This document shows positions 7,193 to 14,267 of a stretch of 29,365 nt of DNA, in pieces. This DNA comes from a virus. Location: positions 1 through 29,365 of IMG/VR virus record IMGVR_UViG_3300023297_000067; one strand, written 5' to 3'. How positions within the stretch are numbered: position 1 is the stretch's first letter; the number at the start of each line of letters is the position of its first letter. Both the position numbers and the translations under genes were made by a program. A model generated the notes under the pieces. That model ran no database searches. It was not told the DNA's origin and saw only the letters and a program-made list of their open reading frames with translations.

Positions 7193-8674
7193 ATGGCCAA
7201 GAAAAAGGTAGTACGCAAGGCAAAATCGTCGGTTGAGGATCAACAATTGCAGGGATCGTATCTAAACGTGTTGCGATCTCAAGCACGTGTGAATTCATTG
7301 TTGCAGTATTTGAGTCCTGGGTTGGACATTGATTATGAATGTCGGTATCCAGCAGATATCGAATCGTCACAATGCCGCAAGTTGTTTGATCGTAATGGGG
7401 TGGCGCGTCGTGTGGTTAATCTTTGGCCTGATGAATGTTGGGTGGGTTTGCCAGATGTGTTTGAAACGGAAGATACAAAGGATGAAACTGAGTTTGAAAC
7501 GACGTGGGATTTGCTGCGTCAAAAGAAACATGTTCTGCATTTTTTGAAGCGTATGGATGTACTATCGGGGATTGGTAGTTATGGCATAATGCTTTTGGGT
7601 ATAGACGATGGTGGCAAGTTAGATACCCCAGTGGAGTCGGTTGAAAGTGCATCTGGTGTAATGCCTGATGATTTTACAGGTGCTGTAAAGAAACACCGTT
7701 TATTGTTCTTGAAATGCTTTGATGAATCGGCTGTAACTATTGAGAAGCGCGAACCTAGTACTAACAGCCCCCGTTATGGTTTGCCTCTGTTTTACAAAGT
7801 GACAATGGAGGATGTGACTACGGGGGGCACGCAAGGCATTTCCAAGGATATTCGTATTCATTGGACACGAGTACTTCATTACGCAGACAATCGTTTGACG
7901 AGTGAGTTGTTTGGCGAATCTCGATTGCAGGCCGTATACAACAATCTTCTCGATTTGCGAAAAATTAGTTCTAGCAGTGGTGAGATGTTTTGGCGTGCGG
8001 GTATTAGTGGTACGGCATGGGGTGTCGATCCAGAACTTGTACCAGCGGGCACGACGTTGACCGCAGATCAAAAAACTGATATGAAGGAAGCACTGAGTGA
8101 TTACTACGAGGGTATGCAACGTTATTTATTTTCTTCTGGCATGAAAGCTCAAGACATAGCGCCGAAGCTTACTGATCCCGAGCCCTATATCAAGTCCCAG
8201 ATTTTACTCATTTGTATTGGCATTGCCGTTCCATATCGCGTTTTCATGGGTACTGAGGAAGGCAAGTTGGCGGGTGGCCAGGATCGAAAAACGTGGTTGG
8301 AGCGAGTGGGTGGACGACAGGAGGGTTATGTAACACCGTTAATAATTAGACCCTTTGTTGAACGGTTACAGTTATTGGGTATTTTGCCCATGACAAAAGA
8401 GCCATTTATTGTTAAGTGGCCTGAACGTGATATACCTACCCCGAAGGAACAAGCCGAAACAGCGAAAGATCAAACCGAGGCTATGTCCAAGTACGTCCAA
8501 GGCCAAGTTGATGCATTGATGTCGGAAAAGGATTTCTTGGTTACAGTTTTGGGCCTTGATGAAGATCAAGCAGAATCTATAGGTGACAATGTTGTGGATA
8601 GAGAAGATGATGGGGAGGATTTAGAAGAGCTAGAATTGTCCAAGCCTAAAACACAGCCCGATGAAGAGCGATAA
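7193..8674 (+). CDS. Portal protein (DUF1073-like)
   Basis: The 493-residue protein has features of the DUF1073 phage portal family. An N-terminal segment, CRKLFDRNGVARRVVNLWPD, is followed by WVGLPDVFE. A central TRVLHYADNRLTSELFGESR then leads into the LQAVYNNLLDLRKISSSSGE helix. The last 30 residues are strongly acidic. The portal forms the dodecameric ring at the capsid vertex through which TerL pumps DNA. Its place directly after TerL and before MuF is standard. A ribosome site (GAGGATAG) precedes the ATG at 7193. Confidence 0.9.
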   Translation: MAKKKVVRKAKSSVEDQQLQGSYLNVLRSQARVNSLLQYLSPGLDIDYECRYPADIESSQCRKLFDRNGVARRVVNLWPDECWVGLPDVFETEDTKDETEFETTWDLLRQKKHVLHFLKRMDVLSGIGSYGIMLLGIDDGGKLDTPVESVESASGVMPDDFTGAVKKHRLLFLKCFDESAVTIEKREPSTNSPRYGLPLFYKVTMEDVTTGGTQGISKDIRIHWTRVLHYADNRLTSELFGESRLQAVYNNLLDLRKISSSSGEMFWRAGISGTAWGVDPELVPAGTTLTADQKTDMKEALSDYYEGMQRYLFSSGMKAQDIAPKLTDPEPYIKSQILLICIGIAVPYRVFMGTEEGKLAGGQDRKTWLERVGGRQEGYVTPLIIRPFVERLQLLGILPMTKEPFIVKWPERDIPTPKEQAETAKDQTEAMSKYVQGQVDALMSEKDFLVTVLGLDEDQAESIGDNVVDREDDGEDLEELELSKPKTQPDEER

Positions 8675-8714
8675 TATATATGGATATATAAATCGCTTTT
8701 TGCTGGAGATAAAT

Positions 8715-9002
8715 ATGAAGTGTAAACGTAATCGTCGCGTCAACGGTTTTGTTGCGGTCCACATGACACGGTGTTGGAAGTTTTTGTTTCCGGATTCACT
8801 CACTGCACAATTAGGATTGCGGCGATGTTGGGGTGGCAACGCTAACGGGAGATACTGGAAGCGCTGTAAGTATTTGGAACGATGCTTGCAGCAACCAGTG
8901 GATTGTTTTCTCAAAACACCTGTGTCCTATCGATACGAAACACCATGGATGGTTTTGGACGTACCCAGTAAGGAACGAAAAAGATGCCGACGCACTGGTT
9001 GA
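8715..9002 (+). CDS. Small Cys-rich basic protein between portal and MuF
   Basis: The ATG at 8715 has GGAG seven bases upstream and gives 95 residues starting MKCKRNRRVNGFVAV. The protein holds eight cysteines and many Arg/Lys residues (ending KERKRCRRTG), with a RCKYLERCLQQPVDCF stretch. It overlaps the MuF start by 19 bp in another frame. I do not recognise a family. The Cys spacing (C-x5-C-x6-C) could bind metal, and the charge suggests nucleic acid contact, but both are inference. A longer frame from 8661 overlaps the portal end and lacks a ribosome site, so I do not use it. Confidence 0.5.
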   Translation: MKCKRNRRVNGFVAVHMTRCWKFLFPDSLTAQLGLRRCWGGNANGRYWKRCKYLERCLQQPVDCFLKTPVSYRYETPWMVLDVPSKERKRCRRTG

Positions 9003-9880
9003 ATTTAGATCCTTCCCGTACATATTCATTGCGGATGCGGTATGTGCGTGATATACGCAGGCGGTTACGATGGTTGGATAAAGAGTTGTGGAATCTAATT
9101 GTGACATTGGATGCGTTTGGTTTAGAAGAAACCCAACCATTTCAATTATCTGCACATCACAACGTTATCCGTCACCAATACAAGTTTTTGACTAATCCGC
9201 AGAAGGTGAAGCAATTTAGGGCGTGGCTTACTCAGCAGGTGGATGCGGGAGTGTTGGGCGTTGATTTGCCTACAAGTAAAGATGCGTGGACTGCAACGTA
9301 TGTTGATTCGGCGTATCGCAAAGGAATGATGCGCTCATATACGGATGTCCACAAGGCCGACTTGGCGGTTTCTCCAGCTTGGTATGGAGGATCGAAAGAA
9401 CAGTTTTTGAAGAGTGCGTTCCTTCAGCCGGAAATGCTCAGCAAAATTGAAATGTTGTATGAGCGCGCGTTTGAAAATATGAAGGGTCTGACTGATACAA
9501 TGAAAGGTCAGTTGGGCCGGATTTTAGCAGATGGTGTAGCACATGGACAAGGCGCAAAGAAAGTAGCGCGGGAAATGCGAAAGTCTATTACGTTACTTTC
9601 GCGTGGAAGGGCATCAACTATCGCAAGAACCGAAATTGTTTATGCCCATGCGGAAGGGCAGCTTGATAGTTTTGAGTTGTTGGGTGTGGAGGAAGTATCA
9701 GCGAAGGTCGAATGGTCAACGGCGGGGGATGATCGTGTGTGTGTTGCTTGCGAGGATCAGGAGGGAGAGGTTTATAAGGTGAAGGATGCGCATGGTTTAA
9801 TCCCACACCATCCAAACGGACGTTGTGCTTGGATTCCTGCGGAGAATGTGCCCAAAACAAAGTCGAAACGCAAGCGATAG
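8984..9880 (+). CDS. MuF-type (SPP1 gp7-like) minor head protein
   Basis: The 298-residue protein fits the Phage Mu F / SPP1 gp7 family. A long helical N-terminal half is followed by GRASTIARTEIVYAHAEGQ (about residues 208-226), containing the conserved R-T-E. A C-terminal VCVACEDQEGEVYKV and HPNGRCAWIP give the C-x2-C ... H ... C pattern typical of the family. These proteins attach to the portal and can be ejected with DNA. The start is supported by AAGGAACG. In most relatives the protease/scaffold follows directly, but here a long accessory block intervenes before 21627. The C-terminus is a basic KSKRKR. Confidence 0.88.
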   Translation: MPTHWLNLDPSRTYSLRMRYVRDIRRRLRWLDKELWNLIVTLDAFGLEETQPFQLSAHHNVIRHQYKFLTNPQKVKQFRAWLTQQVDAGVLGVDLPTSKDAWTATYVDSAYRKGMMRSYTDVHKADLAVSPAWYGGSKEQFLKSAFLQPEMLSKIEMLYERAFENMKGLTDTMKGQLGRILADGVAHGQGAKKVAREMRKSITLLSRGRASTIARTEIVYAHAEGQLDSFELLGVEEVSAKVEWSTAGDDRVCVACEDQEGEVYKVKDAHGLIPHHPNGRCAWIPAENVPKTKSKRKR

Positions 9881-9939
9881 CGGATGGACTATTATAGGTA
9901 ATAAAGCAGAAAACATTTATAGATAGGGATGGAATTGGT

Positions 9940-10833
9940 ATGAGTAAATCTTCTACAATAATCCGAGTTTTTCCGAGACGAACTAGTGCGACTCCCGTTG
10001 ATTCGTTAACGGTCATAAATAGGGGTCCAGGATTGGGTTTGGGTTATGATTTTGATGCAGTGGATGAGGTTCATGTTTCGTGTACGTTTACATGGGATTT
10101 ACCGCGCGCTCATTGGTTAGTAAGGCAATGGGGAAGAGTGGCTGATGTAAAATTAGGAGGCCCAGCATTAGATGCAAAGGGTGGTGAATTTGTTGTCGGT
10201 AGGTATCTCAAACCAGGATGTGTCATAACGTCGCGAGGCTGTCCTAATCATTGTTGGTTTTGTGCGGCGTGGAGACGAGAGGGGCGAAAAATAAGGGAAT
10301 TGGAAATTAAGGATGGATGGAATGTGTTTGACAACAATATTTTGGCGTGTTCTGAAAAACATGTTCGGAATGTGTTTAGGATGCTTCGACGGCAATCTGA
10401 ACCGATAGAATTTACAGGGGGTTTAGAGGCTAAGATTTTGCAGCGGTGGCATGCGAAGTTGCTTGCATCTATTCGATTTAATTCTGTGTATTTTGCTTAT
10501 GATACACCGGATGATTGGGAGCCTCTTGTTAATGCGTCTAAATTGCTACAATCTGTGTCTGGACTCAATTTTAATTCAGCTAAATCACTTTCAAGTTCAG
10601 ACATAATTTCGTACAAGTTTCGTTGTTATGTTCTTATCGGATATAAGAAAGATACGATTGAAAAAGCGGTGGATAGGTTGACGCGCACGTGTAAGTTAGG
10701 ATTCGTGCCGTTCGCTATGTTGTTTAATAAAGATATACAATCTGGGGAGTGGCGCGCAACTCAGCGGTTGTGGTCAGGAAACAAAAGGCAGGTATCAGCA
10801 AAATTCAAAAGTATATTAACAGGTGCACAATAA
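9940..10833 (+). CDS. Radical SAM protein
   Basis: The 297-residue protein carries ITSRGCPNHCWFCAAWRREG with C101, C105 and C108. This is the CX3CX2C motif that binds the [4Fe-4S] cluster and S-adenosylmethionine. GGLEA (160-164) is a plausible GGE-like SAM-contact motif and YFAYD (184-188) a core strand. The N-terminal VSCTFTWDLPRAHWL and VKLGGPALDAKGGEF recall B12-binding radical SAM proteins, but no full cobalamin domain fits. Similar short radical SAM proteins occur in phages with unknown substrates. It follows MuF by 59 bp and has a GGGATGGAA ribosome site. The cysteines are intact, so it is probably active. Confidence 0.85.
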   Translation: MSKSSTIIRVFPRRTSATPVDSLTVINRGPGLGLGYDFDAVDEVHVSCTFTWDLPRAHWLVRQWGRVADVKLGGPALDAKGGEFVVGRYLKPGCVITSRGCPNHCWFCAAWRREGRKIRELEIKDGWNVFDNNILACSEKHVRNVFRMLRRQSEPIEFTGGLEAKILQRWHAKLLASIRFNSVYFAYDTPDDWEPLVNASKLLQSVSGLNFNSAKSLSSSDIISYKFRCYVLIGYKKDTIEKAVDRLTRTCKLGFVPFAMLFNKDIQSGEWRATQRLWSGNKRQVSAKFKSILTGAQ

Positions 10834-10892
10834 TCATCTTATCGATAATACTAATGAGGTATAGAAATCTTAACCTATATTGTGAGGATGAA

Positions 10893-11114
10893 ATGGATTT
10901 ACACCAGCAGCAACAAAGTGCATTGGTATCGCGAACCGATTCAGAAGAGATTATGGAAGCAAGGAAAATGCTTGTTTTGAGTTTCAATTGTTTTGTGGAT
11001 GGTTACGGTTTTTCTGAGCCCGATTGTGCGGGTGTACATTCAGCAGAGGTTTTGTTAGATTCATTTATCGAGTATGCAAATAATATTCGGATTGATAAGA
11101 TTATACGATGTTAG
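10893..11114 (+). CDS. Unknown 73-residue protein
   Basis: The start at 10893 (MDLHQQQQSALVSRTDSEEI) is preceded by GTGAGGATGAA. A longer frame from 10749 overlaps the radical SAM gene by more than 80 bp and is unlikely. The protein is acidic, with an N-terminal glutamine run and predicted helices (EEIMEARKMLVLSFNCFVDG, LLDSFIEYANNIRI). No membrane segment or known motif is visible. It follows the radical SAM gene, with which it is probably co-transcribed. Confidence 0.5.
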   Translation: MDLHQQQQSALVSRTDSEEIMEARKMLVLSFNCFVDGYGFSEPDCAGVHSAEVLLDSFIEYANNIRIDKIIRC

Positions 11115-11125
11115 TTTTCCCGCTT

Positions 11126-11161
11126 GGTGGGGCGCACCTACATGGGTGCTACACCGCTTTT
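11126..11161 (+). terminator. Nested hairpin followed by TTTT in the 11115-11232 gap
   Basis: GCACC (11134-11138) pairs with GGTGC (11145-11149), and outer GGTG (11126-11129) pairs with CACC (11152-11155). TTTT follows at 11158. It could be a weak intrinsic terminator after the 73-residue gene, or a structured leader of the next gene, whose AGGAGG ribosome site is at 11221. The stem is interrupted by an asymmetric internal loop. Confidence 0.35.
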
Positions 11162-11232
11162 CGTTGGGAGGGGGCACTACGGTGTGGGTTAGTAGTAGAT
11201 AGGCCGCTACAGGGGCTGCTAGGAGGCTAGAA

Positions 11233-11460
11233 ATGGGTGTGGGTAATTTTGATATAGACGATTATAGCGTTAGAATTGAAAGACTGCTTAATTTTCTGCG
11301 CGATTATGCCGTCAGTGCAAAGATTGAAGGGGGAGAAGCGCAGTTGGCAACTATCAAATCAGAGGTTGAGGATTTAGTAGAACAGACCAAGAAATTGAAA
11401 GATTTGTTTGTGAATTATGGGAGCGATTCAAATGGAAGCACAAGAAACGAATCAGGATAG
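11233..11460 (+). CDS. Small helical/coiled-coil protein
   Basis: The 75-residue protein starts MGVGNFDIDDYSVRIERLLN and is nearly all helix-forming, with a heptad-like stretch LATIKSEVEDLVEQTKKLKD. The start is firm because AGGAGG lies six bases upstream. The end overlaps the next gene. Acidic/basic balance and a short Ser/Asn-rich tail suggest a small oligomerising protein; function is unknown. It sits between the radical SAM gene and the methyltransferase-like gene, in an apparently co-transcribed run. Confidence 0.6.
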   Translation: MGVGNFDIDDYSVRIERLLNFLRDYAVSAKIEGGEAQLATIKSEVEDLVEQTKKLKDLFVNYGSDSNGSTRNESG

Positions 11461-11719
11461 CACATCCAAATCTCTCTGTTTTGGTTCTGGATTTGAGTTG
11501 TGGAATAGTGATACAGCATTGGGGAGAGCTTTGCGGGAGCAATTTCCAGGTGCGGTGACGTCTTTAACGTTGTTGATTTCTGTAAACGAGCCCCCAACAA
11601 TAACTGTGACGTATGACAACCTGGATGTTATGTTGTGTGATGATGTGCCTGATATCATTAAGACGTTTGTGCCCAAAGAGCAACCACCTGAGTTAGATAA
11701 CAAAGAAGAAACGGAGTAA
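11432..11719 (+). CDS. Unknown 95-residue protein
   Basis: I start at the ATG at 11432 (MEAQETNQDSTSKSLCFGSG) because it carries the same GGAGCGATTCAA ribosome-site box as the genes at 12346 and 13415. An in-frame ATG five codons earlier lies upstream of that box. The protein has a beta-rich middle (SLTLLISVNEPPTITVTYDN) and an acidic tail. No known motif is seen. It overlaps the preceding coiled-coil gene by 29 bp and lies six bases before the methyltransferase-like gene. Confidence 0.55.
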   Translation: MEAQETNQDSTSKSLCFGSGFELWNSDTALGRALREQFPGAVTSLTLLISVNEPPTITVTYDNLDVMLCDDVPDIIKTFVPKEQPPELDNKEETE

Positions 11720-11725
11720 ACGCAT

Positions 11726-12334
11726 ATGTTATCATTGCGACATTATGATGCAGTTAAAGCGGGTACGCTGAAAGAACCGCCATGGATGAAGAGGTTTCAC
11801 GTGCATTGGCCTGAATCGTCTGTGCGCTGTTGGCACATAGAGCGGTTTAATGTAGAGTTAAATATAGAAGCTTTGCTTTGCTATCGTGAGGGTAGGGGGA
11901 TGTTTCCGGGGAATTACACGCGTTTGGTACATGATATCAGAGGCGTTGTAATGAGTGACACTACAGCAGAAATCTGGGATATGAAACCCTTTTACGCATA
12001 TGCAAAAGGCCGAATTTTGATTCATGGTTTGGGATTGGGTTGTATGGTGAAGGCATTGCTATCAAAACAATCTGTCACACACATAGACGTTGTAGAGGTA
12101 AATAAGGATATCATTGATTTGGTGGGCAAGCATTTCAAAGATCCACGTGTAACTATTTATTGGGGTGATGCGTTTACATACAAGTGGCCTACGCAAACAA
12201 AGTGGGATTGCGTTTGGCATGATATTTGGGATACTATCAATTCAGATTACAAACCACAGATAACAACGCTGAAACGTAAGTTTGGGGGGCGTTGCCGTTT
12301 GCAGATGTCATGGTTGGATGAACTGATCGGATAG
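11726..12334 (+). CDS. SAM-dependent methyltransferase-like (spermidine-synthase fold) protein
   Basis: The 202-residue protein has a Rossmann methyltransferase core. Motif I is ILIHGLGLG (97-105), followed by an acidic end of strand 2, HIDVVEVNKD (119-128, E124), then VTIYWGDAF (142-150, D148) and CVWHDIWD (162-169). The last pattern resembles the catalytic region of spermidine/spermine synthase-like phage proteins. Family members bind SAM or decarboxylated SAM. The substrate cannot be determined. It belongs to the run after the radical SAM gene, so two SAM-using enzymes stand close together. Its stop overlaps the ribosome site of the following gene. Confidence 0.75.
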   Translation: MLSLRHYDAVKAGTLKEPPWMKRFHVHWPESSVRCWHIERFNVELNIEALLCYREGRGMFPGNYTRLVHDIRGVVMSDTTAEIWDMKPFYAYAKGRILIHGLGLGCMVKALLSKQSVTHIDVVEVNKDIIDLVGKHFKDPRVTIYWGDAFTYKWPTQTKWDCVWHDIWDTINSDYKPQITTLKRKFGGRCRLQMSWLDELIG

Positions 12335-12354
12335 GAGCGATTCAAATGGACAAG
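12321..12354 (+). repeat. 34-bp direct repeat, copy 1 (5' cassette flank)
   Basis: This 34-bp segment spans the end of the methyltransferase gene, a ribosome site, and the first three codons (Met-Asp-Lys) of the next gene. It matches 13390-13423 at 33 of 34 positions; the difference is C versus T at the eighth base. The core GGAGCGATTCAAATGGA also occurs at 11420-11436. Confidence 0.9.
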
Positions 12355-12543
12355 ACACAGCCCACTCAGTCAGACCGTGAGAAGTACATAGCGATGCGCC
12401 CCACTTGTCACTTTCAGTTGATGGGTACCTGTGAACACCCGAAGTATCGGGGCAGGTATATCCTGTGCTCTCGACAAAACTGCCCTCGGATAGAAGAGGG
12501 GAGAACGGCCCAGAAGCCAAACCGGCAGGGAAGTGTTAAATAA
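12346..12543 (+). CDS. Small Cys-rich protein in a repeated flank
   Basis: The 65-residue protein starts MDKTQPTQSDREKYIAMRPT. It contains four cysteines as C-x7-C-x11-C-x4-C (TCHFQLMGTCEH ... LCSRQNCPR), a plausible zinc site. It ends GSVK. The first three codons lie inside the 34-bp repeat, and the last codons plus stop form the 16-bp repeat GGGAAGTGTTAAATAA. The gene is thus flanked by sequences found again around 13375-13423. Function unknown. Confidence 0.65.
   Translation: MDKTQPTQSDREKYIAMRPTCHFQLMGTCEHPKYRGRYILCSRQNCPRIEEGRTAQKPNRQGSVK
12528..12543 (+). repeat. 16-bp direct repeat, copy 1 (3' gene end)
   Basis: GGGAAGTGTTAAATAA encodes the last residues (Gly-Ser-Val-Lys) and stop of the 65-residue gene. 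It recurs identically and in the same reading frame at 13375-13390, at the end of the second Tat-signal protein. Confidence 0.9.
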
Positions 12544-12587
12544 TCCGATCCAGAATCTAAAGGGCGAGCAAGGATGGGAATGAAGAG

Positions 12588-13199
12588 ATGGCATTGACGC
12601 GACGAGAATTCGGTAAGCTGGCGGCCGGTGCGGCGGCAGGGGCAGTGGTTCCTGTGGTGGTTCAGGCAGAAGCTTCGCCTGTGGCGACAGTTGCAAGAGG
12701 AGGCATTCTGGATATCGGGCCGTGTATGCATGTTTTCATGAACCACGAATGTAAATACACAGGTTCTGCTGTGGAGTGTGACCATACGTTTGAGCGATGC
12801 AAGGAGTTGGGCAACAGCATCAACTTTGGTGGTCCACCTATCTCGCCTTATAAGTCTGCCTATGGGCATTCGGGCTTATACCTCGACGGTCTGTGGTGTG
12901 GGCATATCGAATCGGCCGGAACGCCTGGTCGCAGTGTTTTAACGTGGCTGATATTTGGGGATGATCTACAACCGCAGCGGCTGCGTGTTTGTGTGCGGGG
13001 TACGCTTATGTCGCCGCTTTGTCGGACAGGAGTAAATGATATCTATAAATGTGAAATTGTTAACGGGGGGTTTTCATGGAGTGCGACGGTCGAGATCCTG
13101 GAGACTATTTTTTGGCCGTCTGGGGCAGATGTGTTACTGGCGGTTGATGGTGACGTGGTGATAACAGGCATGGTAGATAGTGGTGAAGGAGTACTATGA
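12588..13199 (+). CDS. Exported protein with twin-arginine (Tat) signal peptide
   Basis: The 203-residue protein starts MALTRREFGKLAAGAAAGAV. The T-R-R-E-F-G-K motif, followed by a weakly hydrophobic Ala/Gly/Val stretch and a QAEA cleavage-like site near residue 28, is a textbook Tat signal. The mature part contains seven cysteines and Gly/Asp-rich strands (for example HSGLYLDGLWCGH) and ends in a beta-rich domain (VLLAVDGDVVITGM). Tat exports folded, often cofactor-containing proteins, which is unusual for phage genes. It is followed by a second Tat-signal gene through an ATGATG overlap. I do not recognise the mature domain. Confidence 0.75.
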   Translation: MALTRREFGKLAAGAAAGAVVPVVVQAEASPVATVARGGILDIGPCMHVFMNHECKYTGSAVECDHTFERCKELGNSINFGGPPISPYKSAYGHSGLYLDGLWCGHIESAGTPGRSVLTWLIFGDDLQPQRLRVCVRGTLMSPLCRTGVNDIYKCEIVNGGFSWSATVEILETIFWPSGADVLLAVDGDVVITGMVDSGEGVL

Positions 13200-13390
13200 T
13201 GGCCTTGACACGACGGGAATTTGGGAAGTTGGTGGCCGCTGCGGTGGTTGGGGGTGTGATGCCTTTGGTTGGCGCAGGGGCTGCTGTGAAGGGTAAGACG
13301 ATTGTGGGCCGCGATTTCCGTGTGTTCTTTCAAGGGCGGGAGGTCGGCCGGACGATACCCTTCAAGTTACACGGGGGAAGTGTTAAATAA
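13199..13390 (+). CDS. Short second Tat-signal protein, overlapping the first
   Basis: The ATG at 13199 shares its A with the preceding gene's stop; an extra in-frame ATG at 13196 gives one more Met. The 63 residues start MALTRREFGKLVAAAVVGGV, the same Tat signal as the upstream protein, with GAGAAVKG near the cleavage point. Only about 35 residues remain after cleavage (TIVGRDFRVFFQGREVGRT and a short tail). The C-terminal GSVK and stop lie in the 16-bp repeat. The shortness suggests a truncated paralogue that kept its signal, or a chimera formed at the repeat. Confidence 0.6.
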   Translation: MALTRREFGKLVAAAVVGGVMPLVGAGAAVKGKTIVGRDFRVFFQGREVGRTIPFKLHGGSVK

Positions 13391-13423
13391 ACTGATTGGA
13401 TAGGAGCGATTCAAATGGACAAG
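13375..13423 (+). repeat. Repeat junction: 16-bp repeat directly joined to the 34-bp repeat
   Basis: The second copy of the 16-bp repeat (13375-13390) is joined to the second copy of the 34-bp repeat (13390-13423), sharing one base. At the first locus the same two elements lie at opposite ends of the 65-residue gene. A 3' end joined to a 5' start is what an ancestral tandem duplication junction would leave. Confidence 0.8.
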
Positions 13424-13645
13424 TTGATACCACCCGAACCAAAGGAAACAACTACGCAACCATCTCAAAAGATATGGATTGTCAGGCAAACGGTTCTTGT
13501 TACTTATGTTGTGCGTACAGATACAAGGCGGGAAGCGTTGAATGTCACATCATCTGGCCATCTCCAACCACGTAAAACAGTGGTGACGAAGCAAACGTGT
13601 TATCAGCATATAGACAAACCCCCGAAATATAGGAAGAAAGAATAA
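13415..13645 (+). CDS. Unknown 76-residue protein in a repeated flank
   Basis: The start lies in the second 34-bp repeat, so the first residues (Met-Asp-Lys) match those of the 12346 gene although the rest differs. The protein begins MDKLIPPEPKETTTQPSQKI and has a central beta-like IWIVRQTVLVTYVVRTDTRR and a basic tail (KPPKYRKKE). After its stop, AATAATCCGAT (13647-13657) matches 12539-12549 after the other gene. Both ends are thus shared with another gene while the body is unrelated. No domain recognised. Confidence 0.6.
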   Translation: MDKLIPPEPKETTTQPSQKIWIVRQTVLVTYVVRTDTRREALNVTSSGHLQPRKTVVTKQTCYQHIDKPPKYRKKE

Positions 13646-13652
13646 AAATAAT

Positions 13653-13668
13653 CCGATGTCATCATCGG
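13653..13668. other. Small hairpin after the 76-residue gene
   Basis: CCGATG (13653-13658) and CATCGG (13663-13668) make a perfect 6-bp stem with a TCAT loop, just downstream of the stop at 13645. No T-run follows, so it is at best a weak or Rho-assisted stop or an mRNA end stabiliser. Confidence 0.35.
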
Positions 13669-13730
13669 TTCAATATAAGTGACAAACAGATAGCAAAAAA
13701 TCAGTAGTGTTGTACAAAGGAGTCAGAACG

Positions 13731-14252
13731 ATGAAGTGTAATAGAAATTTATTGTTGATTGTATTACTGATTGTATCCGCAATTGCGTTTACTGGATGTA
13801 CAAAATACGGATACGAAGTGCAGTTGGCAGGGGGGGATAATGTAACACGGGGGGCTGTGGGTGTGATTGCGGATGCGAACAACAGCAGCATTGGTATTGA
13901 GGTGGTGGGGGGATCGGATTTCGAGGATGATGATGTTGCTGTGGGTTTGTATACTAAATTCAATATGGGTGATGTTGCTGGCGATGTTCTAAACAGAGCA
14001 ATACCGGGTGAGTGGGGGTTGGCACAATATCCAGCGAAGTTGTATGGTGGTGTGTCTGTGCTGTATGATACGGCTTATCATAATTGGATTCTCAAGCCTA
14101 GTACGGAACTGCGATTCTTTCCTGATTGGCCCGCACAGCCTACCGTATGGTTGGATTACTATCTATCGGAAAGCAACAGCGATAATATAGACGATGAGAT
14201 CAAGTTGCTGTTTGGTCTTACCATACCGATAGGCACGCAACCGGAACTGTAG
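13731..14252 (+). CDS. Small lipoprotein
   Basis: The ATG at 13731 has AAAGGAGTC upstream. The 173-residue protein begins MKCNRNLLLIVLLIVSAIAF and then TGC, giving a lipobox-like FTGC with lipidated Cys23. This predicts an exported lipoprotein processed by signal peptidase II. The mature part is Gly/Asp-rich and strand-rich (GGVSVLYDTAYHNWILKPST, FGLTIPIG at the end), with alternating polar/apolar residues that recall a small beta-barrel. It may act in superinfection exclusion or envelope modification; that is inference. It lies 15 bp upstream of the adenine methylase. Confidence 0.65.
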   Translation: MKCNRNLLLIVLLIVSAIAFTGCTKYGYEVQLAGGDNVTRGAVGVIADANNSSIGIEVVGGSDFEDDDVAVGLYTKFNMGDVAGDVLNRAIPGEWGLAQYPAKLYGGVSVLYDTAYHNWILKPSTELRFFPDWPAQPTVWLDYYLSESNSDNIDDEIKLLFGLTIPIGTQPEL

Positions 14253-14267
14253 GCATAAGGTCATAAA

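Noticed and set aside
8661-8714. Longer start for the Cys-rich protein
   Set aside because: It overlaps the portal end and has no ribosome site, while 8715 has GGAG.
5900-9900. Long antisense frames opposite terL, portal and MuF
   Set aside because: They have no ribosome sites or motifs and mirror the codon pattern of the real genes.
11115-11232. tRNA or tRNA-like gene
   Set aside because: The stem pattern gives no cloverleaf and there is no T-arm GGTTCGAAT motif.
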